Assembly (NCBI GenBank): GCA_024275695.1
Contig: JAJRYP010000066.1
Coordinates: 1-12,656, forward strand
Direction: 5' to 3'
Length of the DNA: 12,656 nucleotides
DNA from: Patescibacteria group bacterium
GTDB lineage: Bacteria > Patescibacteriota > Gracilibacteria > UBA1369 > PNNO01
A model generated the notes under the pieces. The model was not told the DNA's origin and searched no databases. It was given only the letters and a program-made list of their open reading frames with translations. A program made the translations under genes and the position numbers. Below, in pieces: positions 1 through 6,035 of the stretch. The stretch's first letter is position 1. Every line of letters starts with the position of its first letter.

Positions 1-2
1 CT

Positions 3-461
3 AATCCGGCTTTTTATATATTATTCGGATATGTTGCGACATTGGGTATTCCGACAATAGGGGCTTCATTGGGTGCGGTGCACGGTTTAGGTAGGGTCGT
101 AACGTTATTATTTTTGGGTGTTTTGGCGATTTTAGGCATTAATGCAATGAATAAACTGAATACTTATCAAGCCAAAGTTAAAAGATGGGTTGCCTGGGCA
201 CTGGTTGTTCTTGGTGCTTTTATATTAAATTACGGATTGTTTGGAATGGCATGGTTTGAAGATTCGATTATTCATCAAGCATGGAATAAACTTTTGGAAG
301 GTGTTTTTTCGAGGATTGCAGAATCATCCGCACTCGAATCAACTCTTGAAATACCGTTTGGCACGGGAGGCATAGGTCCATGGTTGTTATTTGCAGGAAT
401 TATAAGTGTGGTTATTATCTTGGATGCCTTGTATCAATCTAAAAAAGTAACAAAAGAATAA
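3..461 (+). CDS. Polytopic membrane protein, 5'-truncated by window edge (CcdA/DsbD-like?)
   Basis: The reading frame is already open at the window edge (N-P-A-F-Y-I-L-F-G-Y at the left end), so the start lies outside and only about 152 C-terminal residues are seen. Visible hydrophobic segments cover GIPTIGASLGAVHGLGR followed by VVTLLFLGVLAILGI, then VAWALVVLGAFILNYGLFG, and a last segment WLLFAGIISVVIILDAL before a short basic tail. Gly/Pro-rich helices with a GLGR motif resemble the transmembrane half of CcdA/DsbD-type thiol-electron carriers or TauE-like transporters. No Cys is visible in this part, so I cannot confirm that activity. The gene lies 4 nt ahead of a small exported peptide and shortly before a thioredoxin-fold gene, which favours a redox role. 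The membrane nature is clear; the family is a guess. Confidence 0.75.
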   Translation, partial: NPAFYILFGYVATLGIPTIGASLGAVHGLGRVVTLLFLGVLAILGINAMNKLNTYQAKVKRWVAWALVVLGAFILNYGLFGMAWFEDSIIHQAWNKLLEGVFSRIAESSALESTLEIPFGTGGIGPWLLFAGIISVVIILDALYQSKKVTKE

Positions 462-465
462 TTAT

Positions 466-645
466 ATGAAAAAATTTTTTTTAATAATTTTGGGATTATT
501 GTTATTCTCTGCCAATGTTTACGCACATGAAGCGGAAGGAGCAAAGCAGTTTCCCAATTTGGCCGATGCAGACTGGTTGAGCCCGATTATCGCTTTGTTG
601 ATTATAATTATTGCAATTTTTATTTCACGAAAGATTAAAAAATAA
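466..645 (+). CDS. Small exported single-pass membrane peptide (59 aa)
   Basis: This ATG frame encodes 59 residues. It begins MKKFFLIILGLLLFSANVYA, a textbook signal peptide with a probable cleavage after AYA-like VYA. A short acidic/His stretch HEAEGAKQFPNLADADW follows, then a second hydrophobic helix (about residues 38-55) and a basic end SRKIKK. After processing it would be a peptide of about 39 residues anchored by its C-terminal helix, with a short outward-facing N-terminus starting at His. It starts 4 nt after the preceding stop and precedes a thioredoxin-fold gene by 31 nt, so the three + strand genes look co-transcribed. I do not recognise the family. The signal peptide and operon position make it likely to be real. 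Confidence 0.7.
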   Translation: MKKFFLIILGLLLFSANVYAHEAEGAKQFPNLADADWLSPIIALLIIIIAIFISRKIKK

Positions 646-676
646 AAACAAGAATTTATTTATTAATTTAAAAATT

Positions 677-931
677 ATGAACAAAATTCAATTTTTAACA
701 ATGGTTGGTTGTCATAGTTGTGAAACGGTTAAAAAAATCTTTGATGAAGTGATGCCGGATTTCCCGGAGGTAGAAGTGCTGGAAATTGATATAGCAACAC
801 CCGAAGGACAAGAATTGGTACAAAAATATGGCATTATGGCGTCACCCGGGATTGTCATCAACGGAGAACTTTTTTCTACAGGCGGTGTTGATAAAGAGAA
901 GTTAATTGAGAAGTTGAAATCTTTGGAATAA
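677..931 (+). CDS. Small thioredoxin/glutaredoxin-like protein (84 aa)
   Basis: This is a compact thioredoxin-fold protein of the 'thioredoxin_3 / redox-active disulfide' type. Residues 3-10 form the first beta strand (KIQFLTMV). The redox motif C12-H-S-C15 heads helix 1, LEIDIATPEGQELVQKYGI gives the second strand and helix, and A-S-P57 is the cis-Pro signature before VINGE. It has no signal peptide, so it should be cytosolic, for example handing electrons to a membrane thiol carrier such as the one encoded upstream. I chose the ATG at 677. The frame stays open upstream to a TTG, but that would add a 22-residue Asn/Lys-rich extension unlike the family. The gene is last of the + strand group, ahead of a strong terminator. 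Confidence 0.9.
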   Translation: MNKIQFLTMVGCHSCETVKKIFDEVMPDFPEVEVLEIDIATPEGQELVQKYGIMASPGIVINGELFSTGGVDKEKLIEKLKSLE

Positions 932-952
932 TCACATATAACATGGCACAAT

Positions 953-985
953 AAAAGGAGAGGGTCAAATTTACCCTCTCCTTTT
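953..985. terminator. Bidirectional intrinsic terminator between convergent genes
   Basis: A perfect 13-bp stem (AAAAGGAGAGGGT at 953-965 and its complement at 973-985) encloses a 7-base loop (CAAATTT). The arm ends supply T-runs on both strands. It sits 21 nt after the thioredoxin-like gene and 9 nt from the stop of the convergent small membrane gene, so it can end transcription from both sides. Confidence 0.9.
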
Positions 986-994
986 TAAAAATTA

Positions 995-1252
995 TTATTT
1001 TTTTAATTTCGTAAGTCCCCATAGTCCGGCAAAGATATATCCCCAGACATATGATTGAATAAGTCCGTAAATGAAACTTGCGGCATTCATACCGTCAAAG
1101 CCAAAAAATGTCATACGTAGCAATTGGATGTGTAATTCCTGTTCCACCGGTCTAACATAAAACCAGAAAAAACAAATTAAAAAAAGCAGGATGAAAAACA
1201 CCCCGAGCCGGTTAGCCCCGCGTAAGTAACCAGATAGCTGTTTGCTTGCCAT
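995..1252 (-). CDS. Small two-helix membrane protein, DUF5676-like (85 aa)
   Basis: The protein has 85 residues. A basic N-terminus (MASKQLSGYLRGANR) leads into a hydrophobic helix at 16-33, then an amphipathic link VRPVEQELHIQLLRMTFFGFDG and a second helix at about 57-80, ending TKLKK. The second half (LHIQLLRM..FGFDGMNAASFIYGLIQSYVWGYIFAGLWGL) follows the pattern I associate with DUF5676: Leu-His, a Gly-Phe turn, then S-F-x-x-G-L-x-x-S-x-x-x-G. This is recalled rather than searched. Both ends should face the cytoplasm. A good sigma-70 promoter lies just upstream on the same strand. Function is unknown. Confidence 0.8.
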   Translation of the reverse strand: MASKQLSGYLRGANRLGVFFILLFLICFFWFYVRPVEQELHIQLLRMTFFGFDGMNAASFIYGLIQSYVWGYIFAGLWGLTKLKK

Positions 1253-1288
1253 ATAATGAAAGGTTATGGGTAATACTATCTGGCTATT

Positions 1289-1317
1289 ATTATGATACTG
1301 CTTGTGTTGAATGTCAA
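1289..1317 (-). promoter_or_regulatory. Sigma-70 promoter for the DUF5676-like gene
   Basis: Read on the - strand, TTGACA (1312-1317) is followed after 17 bases by CATAAT (1289-1294). This is a consensus -35 and a -10 with one mismatch. The predicted transcript would start near 1282 and carry a leader of about 30 bases without a Shine-Dalgarno motif. Confidence 0.7.
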
Positions 1318-1358
1318 ACGAATGCTAAACTTATTATAAAATAATTAGCACACACATT

Positions 1359-2048
1359 ATGCAATACGCTTGGTTTATTTGGAGTCTTATTCTGTTGGTT
1401 ATATGGTTAATTGTTTATATTTCATTAGGCGATAAAGATAGTAAAAAGGAAATGTTGCATGTAAGTTTATGGACATCTCTTCTTGGATTAACAGAGCCAA
1501 TATTCGTGCCCGAATATTGGAATCCGTTATCGCTTTTCGATTTGGCCAGAAAAACCGGTTTTGACATAGAGAGTTTTATTTTTGCATTTGGAGTGGGTGG
1601 ATTGGCGGTAATTATTTATGAATTGATATTTAAAGTAAAACATAAGAAAATTCCAATAATAGAAAGATTGAAACCGCGTCACAAATATCATTTGCAAATA
1701 CTTTTTTCGGCACCGCTTATCTTTTTCGCACTTTTAATATTCACCGACCTGAATCCTATCTATTCTACATTTATTGCTTTGATGGGCGGAGGTTTTCTTA
1801 CCTGGTATTGTCGTCCCGATCTTAAAAAGAAGATGATCGTGAGCGCTTTTACATTTACTGCACTTTATTTTCTATATTTTCTTACATTAATCGTCATTTA
1901 TCCCGGATATGTTGAGCAAGTCTGGAATTTGTCGGCAATTTCAGGAATTCTAATAGTGGGAATCCCGGTTGAAGAATTGATGTTTGCATTTGGCTTGGGA
2001 TTTTTCTGGTCCAGTGTATATGAACATATAATGTGGCGCAAAATCTAA
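1359..2048 (+). CDS. Lycopene-cyclase-domain membrane protein (229 aa)
   Basis: About seven hydrophobic helices are visible. The C-terminal signature GIPVEELMFAFGLGFFWSSV followed by YEH (201-223) matches the lycopene cyclase domain of CrtYc/CrtYd-type carotenoid enzymes, where P-x-E-E-x-x-F is the hallmark. A degenerate copy, GFDIESFIFAFGVGGLAVII followed by YE, occurs at 67-88, 134 residues earlier. The protein therefore looks like a fused CrtYc-CrtYd duplication. In the first copy the Pro is lost (DIES instead of PVEE). The heterodimer subunits each run near 100-120 residues, so 229 fits a fusion. No other carotenoid genes (crtB, crtI) are in view, so activity on lycopene cannot be assumed. 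Its stop overlaps the stop of the convergent gene by 4 bases, with no terminator between them. Confidence 0.85.
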   Translation: MQYAWFIWSLILLVIWLIVYISLGDKDSKKEMLHVSLWTSLLGLTEPIFVPEYWNPLSLFDLARKTGFDIESFIFAFGVGGLAVIIYELIFKVKHKKIPIIERLKPRHKYHLQILFSAPLIFFALLIFTDLNPIYSTFIALMGGGFLTWYCRPDLKKKMIVSAFTFTALYFLYFLTLIVIYPGYVEQVWNLSAISGILIVGIPVEELMFAFGLGFFWSSVYEHIMWRKI

Positions 2049-3178
2049 TACGTCACAATTTTTCCGGTTTCAATGTTTTTAAACGTACCTTGTTTAAAAA
2101 TCGATAAATCGTCCAGGACATAAGAACCGTCTTCATCAATACTTCCGACTTTTCTCCATAAAGACTTTAAATTAGGGTAATAAGCCGTTTCTTCATCAAG
2201 AATTAATGTTGGAATCGTTTCAATTTTATATTTATTTATAAGATTTAGTGCTTCGTTAAAGGAAATATCCAGCACCTTTTTTTCTTTATATGTTAAAGGT
2301 AGTTTGTTCAGAAATTCTTGCAATATTACGGTGTCGAGACAATCCCGGCAATTTTTATCAACAAGAATGGTTGCGGTTACAAGTCCTTTAATTTTATTAC
2401 TTGTAATATCTCGGTACGGTGCCGCGATTTGAGTTGCGACATAAGATCCGTCATCGTTTATTTTGCCTATTTCATCCCAATCATCAATTATTTTTTCATA
2501 TGCCGATAATTCATCACTAAGAATAAATGTCGGAATTTTTTTAATATCATAAAGCTTAATCATTTTTTTTGCTTCTTCATCCGGATAGTTAAACGTTTCT
2601 TCGTCAACAACAGAAACTCCGGCTTTTTTTAACTGATTTATAAAACCTTCATGAGAGATACATTCTTCACAATCTTTATCGTTTACATATGTTACTTTAA
2701 CTTTACCGCTAACTTTGTTTTTCAATACGTCGAAGTACGGCGGGGTGAGTTTTGTAAATATAACCGCCTCGTTTTTAATTTCACCGATTGTTTCCCATGC
2801 TTTTTCGATATTTTCGTCTTTTTTGATTTCTCCGGTGAAAATAATGGTGGGAAGTTTGGTGATATTGTACTTTGCAATTAATTCTTTAGCTTTCTCTTCT
2901 TCACTATTCAATATTTCTTCTTTTTCAATTTTTACATTGGTATTTTTTATTTGTTGAAATGCAGCATCTATATCAAAACACTCGGAACAATTATTTGTTT
3001 TAATTACGGTCGCTTCAAGATTTGCCGGGCGTGAAATTTCAAAGTTTTCCGCCAAAGATGAATTTAATGTACTTGTAAGATTAATAAATAAGGCGGTATT
3101 AATTGTTACAAGAAAGAGGATAGCGAAAAATAACGCATTATTCATTAATTTAATTTTTTTCCTGGAAAGCCTGGACAT
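2045..3178 (-). CDS. Membrane-anchored protein with three thioredoxin-like repeats (377 aa)
   Basis: A basic N-terminus and one hydrophobic helix at about 14-34 act as an uncleaved anchor. The remaining 340 residues form three consecutive thioredoxin-like units. Each has a CxxC (C64-S-E-C67, C170-E-E-C173, C277-R-D-C280) and, exactly 46 residues after its first Cys, the cis-Pro of a K/T-x-P-T motif (P110, P216, P323). Each unit then has a W-x-x-[IV]-G segment; GSYV follows in units 2 and 3. Unit pitch is 106-107 residues. The likely role is an extracytoplasmic disulfide carrier or isomerase with three redox centres, possibly re-reduced by the CcdA-type protein encoded upstream on the same strand. 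It is the last gene of the - strand run, 38 nt after the 68-residue protein. The fold is well supported; the substrate is unknown. Confidence 0.88.
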   Translation of the reverse strand: MSRLSRKKIKLMNNALFFAILFLVTINTALFINLTSTLNSSLAENFEISRPANLEATVIKTNNCSECFDIDAAFQQIKNTNVKIEKEEILNSEEEKAKELIAKYNITKLPTIIFTGEIKKDENIEKAWETIGEIKNEAVIFTKLTPPYFDVLKNKVSGKVKVTYVNDKDCEECISHEGFINQLKKAGVSVVDEETFNYPDEEAKKMIKLYDIKKIPTFILSDELSAYEKIIDDWDEIGKINDDGSYVATQIAAPYRDITSNKIKGLVTATILVDKNCRDCLDTVILQEFLNKLPLTYKEKKVLDISFNEALNLINKYKIETIPTLILDEETAYYPNLKSLWRKVGSIDEDGSYVLDDLSIFKQGTFKNIETGKIVTY

Positions 3179-3215
3179 ATATAAAATGGATTATTGATAA
3201 AATAATTGTGCAAGT

Positions 3216-3240
3216 ATTAGCATCCGCCCGCCATATCCGG
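3216..3240 (-). repeat. 25-bp direct repeat, copy 1 (encodes LPDMAGGC end)
   Basis: These 25 bases cover the last eight codons and stop of the 68-residue gene and are identical to 3446-3470, the end of the neighbouring 219-residue gene, 230 bp away. Identity includes the synonymous positions. Confidence 0.9.
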
Positions 3241-3423
3241 GAGTGCTTCAAGATTGGTTTTCGAAGCGTCAAATCTGTAAGAAACGGCACTTGCTTTGTT
3301 AATTGATATACCGCTTTCAGAAATTTTACCGCTTAAATTAATCAACGCATAAGTAGTATATGAACTGCCGATTAGAAGAATGACGAGAAAAATTCCTGAT
3401 AAAATTGAACCGAGTTTGTTCAT
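3217..3423 (-). CDS. Small membrane-anchored protein ending LPDMAGGC (68 aa)
   Basis: The protein has 68 residues. Residues 1-30 hold a signal anchor (MNKLGSILSGIFLVILLIGS, continuing hydrophobic to about 30). A Ser/Lys/Asn-rich stretch follows and the protein ends in LPDMAGGC. The single Cys is the very last residue. The same eight-residue ending occurs in the next gene upstream (219 aa), so this looks like a short cargo or anchor carrying a shared C-terminal tag. It lies between that gene (23 nt) and the triple thioredoxin gene (38 nt). I do not recognise a family. The C-terminal Gly-Gly-Cys could be a metal or thiol ligand, a target for modification, or a disulfide partner for the neighbouring thioredoxin domains; none of these is shown by the sequence. 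Confidence 0.78.
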   Translation of the reverse strand: MNKLGSILSGIFLVILLIGSSYTTYALINLSGKISESGISINKASAVSYRFDASKTNLEALPDMAGGC

Positions 3424-3445
3424 AATTTAATAAATTAAATAAATA

Positions 3446-3470
3446 ATTAGCATCCGCCCGCCATATCCGG
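3446..3470 (-). repeat. 25-bp direct repeat, copy 2 (encodes LPDMAGGC end)
   Basis: This is the exact second copy of 3216-3240, forming the 3' end and stop of the 219-residue gene. The flanking bases differ, so the identity stops at the motif. Confidence 0.9.
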
Positions 3471-4106
3471 AAGATTTTCGACGTTGCTTGGAAGTGGAAT
3501 GGAAATATTTTTGGCGTTTTTATTTATTCGAGTATTCAAAAGTAAAGCGGCGATGTCGGGTGTGAACTTTTCCGATTCAGCTTGAGTAATATATTTTTTC
3601 ATCATTTGTTTCGGGAAAAATAAAGCTTTCCAACGTGCCAGTTCTTGTAAAATCTGATCATTGGTGAATTCCTCGGGGTGATTTTGTAAGAGATAGAGTG
3701 CCAATCCGCGCATCGCGGCGCTATGGGCACAGCCGCATGCCGCCTTCCCGTCTTTGAACACAAGTGTTCTTGCGCTACAGCAAAATTCACAGGCGATTTT
3801 TGTTCCGATGTCAACATATCGTTGTTTTATATTGGCGGGCAAAGATTCAACATCGATTTTTTTTGATCCGCGGTCAAATGTTTCCATTTTATCTATCATT
3901 TGATTCATGAATTCTTGATTCGTTAGATCAAATTCGTATGTGACGCCGAGCTCCTCACCGTATATTTCCGGAATACCTTTTGTGAAAATCAGAATTTGAG
4001 CGTCCGTTTCGGGATTGCCGGTTAACGAAACAGCATATGCGTCTTGAGATAAAAGATTGTCAAATAAATTTATTGCCAAATATTGATTGGTAAACGTAAA
4101 AAACAA
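3447..4106 (-). CDS. Exported Cys-cluster protein ending LPDMAGGC (219 aa as read; 5' end disturbed)
   Basis: The central part carries a metal-site-like cluster: C106-x2-C109-C110, then C124-G-C126-A-H128, in a stretch that reads ACEFCCSA...KAACGCAHSAAMRG. A helical region follows (LALYLLQNHPEEF...LARWKALFFP). The C-terminus is LPDMAGGC, shared with the next gene. Read from the only usual start in this frame (TTG at 4106) the protein begins in the middle of its hydrophobic signal helix. The frame remains open upstream to about 4168 and codes a full TM segment there. An ATG at 4173 would supply a natural N-terminus (MNKNKK...) if one A were lost from an A7 run (4155-4161). So either transcriptional slippage, a broken gene or a sequencing error is involved. 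Function is unknown; a metal-binding envelope protein is my inference. Confidence 0.82.
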   Translation of the reverse strand: MFFTFTNQYLAINLFDNLLSQDAYAVSLTGNPETDAQILIFTKGIPEIYGEELGVTYEFDLTNQEFMNQMIDKMETFDRGSKKIDVESLPANIKQRYVDIGTKIACEFCCSARTLVFKDGKAACGCAHSAAMRGLALYLLQNHPEEFTNDQILQELARWKALFFPKQMMKKYITQAESEKFTPDIAALLLNTRINKNAKNISIPLPSNVENLPDMAGGC

Positions 4107-4173
4107 AAGGAGAGTTGTTATTCCGTAGACAAAACCGGTATTGAAAACGAATTGTTTTTTTGTTTTTATTCAT
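4107..4173 (-). other. Displaced N-terminus of the 219-aa gene, with A7 slip site
   Basis: On the - strand, ATG at 4171-4173 opens a frame MNKNKK that runs into an A7 run (plus-strand T7 at 4155-4161) and then continues out of frame with the downstream gene. Removing one A gives MNKNKKQFVFNTGFVYGITT running straight into the LLLFFTFTN helix, an excellent signal anchor. Without the shift the ATG frame becomes a short basic/polar peptide with no membrane segment. Confidence 0.6.
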
Positions 4174-4193
4174 ATATATGATTTTTTATTGAA

Positions 4194-4234
4194 ATGGAGA
4201 GATCGGACTTATGAATTTGTCCGAACCTCTCCAT
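4194..4234 (-). terminator. Long hairpin between the Gly/Met-rich gene and the Cys-cluster gene
   Basis: Arms 4194-4208 and 4219-4234 (ATGGAGAG..CGGAC against GTCCG..CTCTCCAT) pair over 13 bp with a small internal bulge and a 10-base loop. It begins 9 nt after the stop of the Gly/Met-rich gene. No long U-run follows on the - strand, so it may be a partial terminator or an mRNA-stabilising/processing hairpin that sets relative expression in the cluster. Confidence 0.65.
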
Positions 4235-4242
4235 CTAAAAGT

Positions 4243-4542
4243 TTATCGAAACCATCGTCCCCAATTTCTCATCATATTTCCAAAATAACCATGTCTTCCA
4301 TACCCTCTGTCATAACTTCTTTTGTTGTAATTGTTATAGCTGTAATTCATCATATTTCCGTATCCGTTATGGTTGTGATAGGAGCCGTTTCCCATCATTC
4401 CGTAATAACCGCCGTAAGAACCATATCCTCCTCCCATGTTGTAACTTCCTCCCATCATCGCCGATGCGGAAGCAATGCCGGTGGCTGTGAATAAAAGGAT
4501 AGCCGTTGAAACGGTGGCGATAAACATAGCAATTTTTTTCAT
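4243..4542 (-). CDS. Secreted Gly/Tyr/Met/His-rich low-complexity protein (99 aa)
   Basis: MKKIAMFIATVSTAILLFTA heads a signal peptide that probably ends at ASASA (residue 28). The mature part of about 71 residues is dominated by Gly, Tyr, Asn and Met, with MM doublets at 29-30, 49-50, 64-65 and 90-91, a HNH at 56-58, and a basic, aromatic C-terminus (WGRWFR). There is no Cys. Met- and His-rich repeats of this kind are found in periplasmic copper- or silver-binding proteins, so metal buffering outside the membrane is a reasonable inference given csoR nearby and the His/Met tail of the adjacent anti-sigma candidate. It lies 92 nt after that gene. Start choice is clear: ATG with MKK. No homologous family is recognised. 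Confidence 0.8.
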   Translation of the reverse strand: MKKIAMFIATVSTAILLFTATGIASASAMMGGSYNMGGGYGSYGGYYGMMGNGSYHNHNGYGNMMNYSYNNYNKRSYDRGYGRHGYFGNMMRNWGRWFR

Positions 4543-4634
4543 ACATTATAGGGTTAAAAATAAAATGTTAATTTGTCGACAATTTGATCGTTAAGTAGTA
4601 CAACGGTTTAAATAAATTATTTCACTTTTTTAAA

Positions 4635-5435
4635 TCACATCATGTTCATCATCCCATGATGCTTATCCATATTTTGATGGTGATTATAGTATTTTCTTAT
4701 TTTTTCCGAATTACAGTGTTGAATGATTTCCGCATTAAAAGCATTCAGGGAGTTTTTTGTTCCTTTTATTCTGATATATTCTCCTTGCTTAACATTTGTT
4801 CCCTCGGGAAGCAATATGTTTATATTTTCTCCCGATGGAGTTTCAATAAACGCCGTATTTTCGGATACTTTTTTCACCAATCCAATCATGACATTGTTAT
4901 GCGCCAGGTCATATCTCGCTCTGTTAACGTAAAAATGATGCATAAGAGGGATGTTGATTTCGCCTTGCAACTCCAATTCCTGCAGATTTTCATTTACTCC
5001 GGAATTAGCCAGCGCGGTACCGCCGATTCCACTAATTATAACAACAATGATGCTAAGATTTGTTATTGCAATCTGTTGTAATCGTTCATTCGTGCGAAGA
5101 AACAAAATTCCTCCGATTATGAAAGCCGCGCTATAAAAAATAAGATCATAGGGTACTTGTGACAGGAAATCCAAAATGAATTCATTTTCGAAATTCAAAA
5201 GTTCAAGACTTCCGTTCATTTTAATTTCAAAAATAACAGCATTAATTAAAATGATCCCCGTAAGGACAGTAAGAATTGATAAAATTAAATTTACGGCATT
5301 TTTCAATACGGACTTTTTTACTTGTTTAATGACAAGCTTGCGTTTATCTATCTCTTTCATCAGAGTTGCAGAAAAATTTACGGGTAACGGAGGCGTATTG
5401 TGTTTTGCCGATTTTAATAATTTATCCGGATCCAT
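4635..5435 (-). CDS. Membrane anti-sigma factor candidate with His/Met-rich outer tail (266 aa)
   Basis: The cytosolic N-terminus (1-45, basic, with a PPLPVNFSATLMKEID motif typical of proteins paired with ECF sigma factors) precedes three hydrophobic helices at about 46-68, 97-113 and 121-143. A soluble C-terminal domain follows (146-266; a small beta-rich part near 180-235 that reads like an OB-type fold). With three helices the C-terminus should face outward. It ends H240-C241 and then NHHQNMDKHHGMMNMM (251-266), a dense His/Met cluster suited to Cu binding. The gene directly follows the ECF sigma gene (51 nt). A TATAAA about 20 nt before the start, with TTTGTA 16 bases further up, could be a weak internal promoter. 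The anti-sigma role is inferred from position and topology; no ZAS zinc motif (HxxxCxxC) is visible. Confidence 0.8.
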   Translation of the reverse strand: MDPDKLLKSAKHNTPPLPVNFSATLMKEIDKRKLVIKQVKKSVLKNAVNLILSILTVLTGIILINAVIFEIKMNGSLELLNFENEFILDFLSQVPYDLIFYSAAFIIGGILFLRTNERLQQIAITNLSIIVVIISGIGGTALANSGVNENLQELELQGEINIPLMHHFYVNRARYDLAHNNVMIGLVKKVSENTAFIETPSGENINILLPEGTNVKQGEYIRIKGTKNSLNAFNAEIIQHCNSEKIRKYYNHHQNMDKHHGMMNMM

Positions 5436-5486
5436 ATATTTACTGTTTTATAATTCCGCATCAGGTAATACAAAAAAAAGTGAAAA

Positions 5487-6032
5487 TTATTTCAGTTGCT
5501 CAAGAAGCCTTTTTAAATGTTTTTTTCCACGCATCATTAATATACCCACCGTGTTTCTTGGTTTATTAATGATTTTTGCGATCTCTTCATATGATTTTTC
5601 TTCAAAATAATGAAGAACAATGACTTCACGAAATTTCGGTTTGATTTTATTTAAAGCAATATAAACCAAATTAGCATTATTCGCGTTATCTATCTGATCG
5701 GTAACGGAAGTTTCAGATGAACCGATATCGTTCCAGTGATCTTCATCCAACAGGATTTCTTTTCTCCGCGAATTTTTTTTAATGAAATTTACCGCTTCAT
5801 TGTGAGCAATACGGTATAACCATGGAGAAAACGATTTTTTAAAGTCAAAGCCGGCCAGATTTTCATATGCTTTTAAGAAGACTTCTTGAGTTATGTCTTG
5901 CGCGCTCTCTTTATCGTTACCGATAAACCTGTATATATAGGCGAATATACGTTGCGAGTAGTTTTGTACCAGCGTTTTATAACTCTCTTTGTTCCCGGCC
6001 AATACATCTTTTATAATCTTTGTTTCATCCAT
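5487..6032 (-). CDS. ECF (extracytoplasmic-function) RNA polymerase sigma factor
   Basis: The 181 residues have the usual ECF length and layout. Region 2 is at about 18-90, with YSQRIFAYIYRFIGNDKESA then DITQEVFLKAYENL and the -10-binding FSPWLYRIAHNEAVNFIK. A short linker covers 95-120. Region 4 is at about 123-178, with LNKIKPKFREVIVLHYFEE, the helix-turn-helix SYEEIAKIINKPRNTVGILM and the basic end RGKKHLKRLLEQLK. The start is an ATG only 3 nt after the stop of the CcdA fusion gene, so it is translated from the same message, and it is followed by the membrane anti-sigma candidate. It should direct polymerase to an envelope-stress regulon. I could not identify its target promoters in this window. 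Confidence 0.95.
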   Translation of the reverse strand: MDETKIIKDVLAGNKESYKTLVQNYSQRIFAYIYRFIGNDKESAQDITQEVFLKAYENLAGFDFKKSFSPWLYRIAHNEAVNFIKKNSRRKEILLDEDHWNDIGSSETSVTDQIDNANNANLVYIALNKIKPKFREVIVLHYFEEKSYEEIAKIINKPRNTVGILMMRGKKHLKRLLEQLK

Positions 6033-6035
6033 GGT

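Noticed and set aside
611..676. TTG start adding 22 residues to the thioredoxin-like protein
   Set aside because: The extension is Asn/Lys-rich, overlaps the preceding gene, and the ATG at 677 leads directly into the first beta strand.
4141..4494. Open + strand frame of 117 codons
   Set aside because: It is antisense to the Gly/Met-rich gene and the hairpin; its Ser/His/Val-rich composition is the mirror of the repeated codons on the other strand.
4545..4550. Perfect TATAAT on the - strand just before the Gly/Met-rich gene
   Set aside because: It lies only 2 bases before the ATG, so transcription would start inside the coding region; there is no -35 at the right distance.
4543..4634. ECF-type promoter (AAACC ... 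CGATC) upstream of the Gly/Met-rich gene
   Set aside because: The spacing is about 14 bases, too short, and I found no second copy before other cluster genes.
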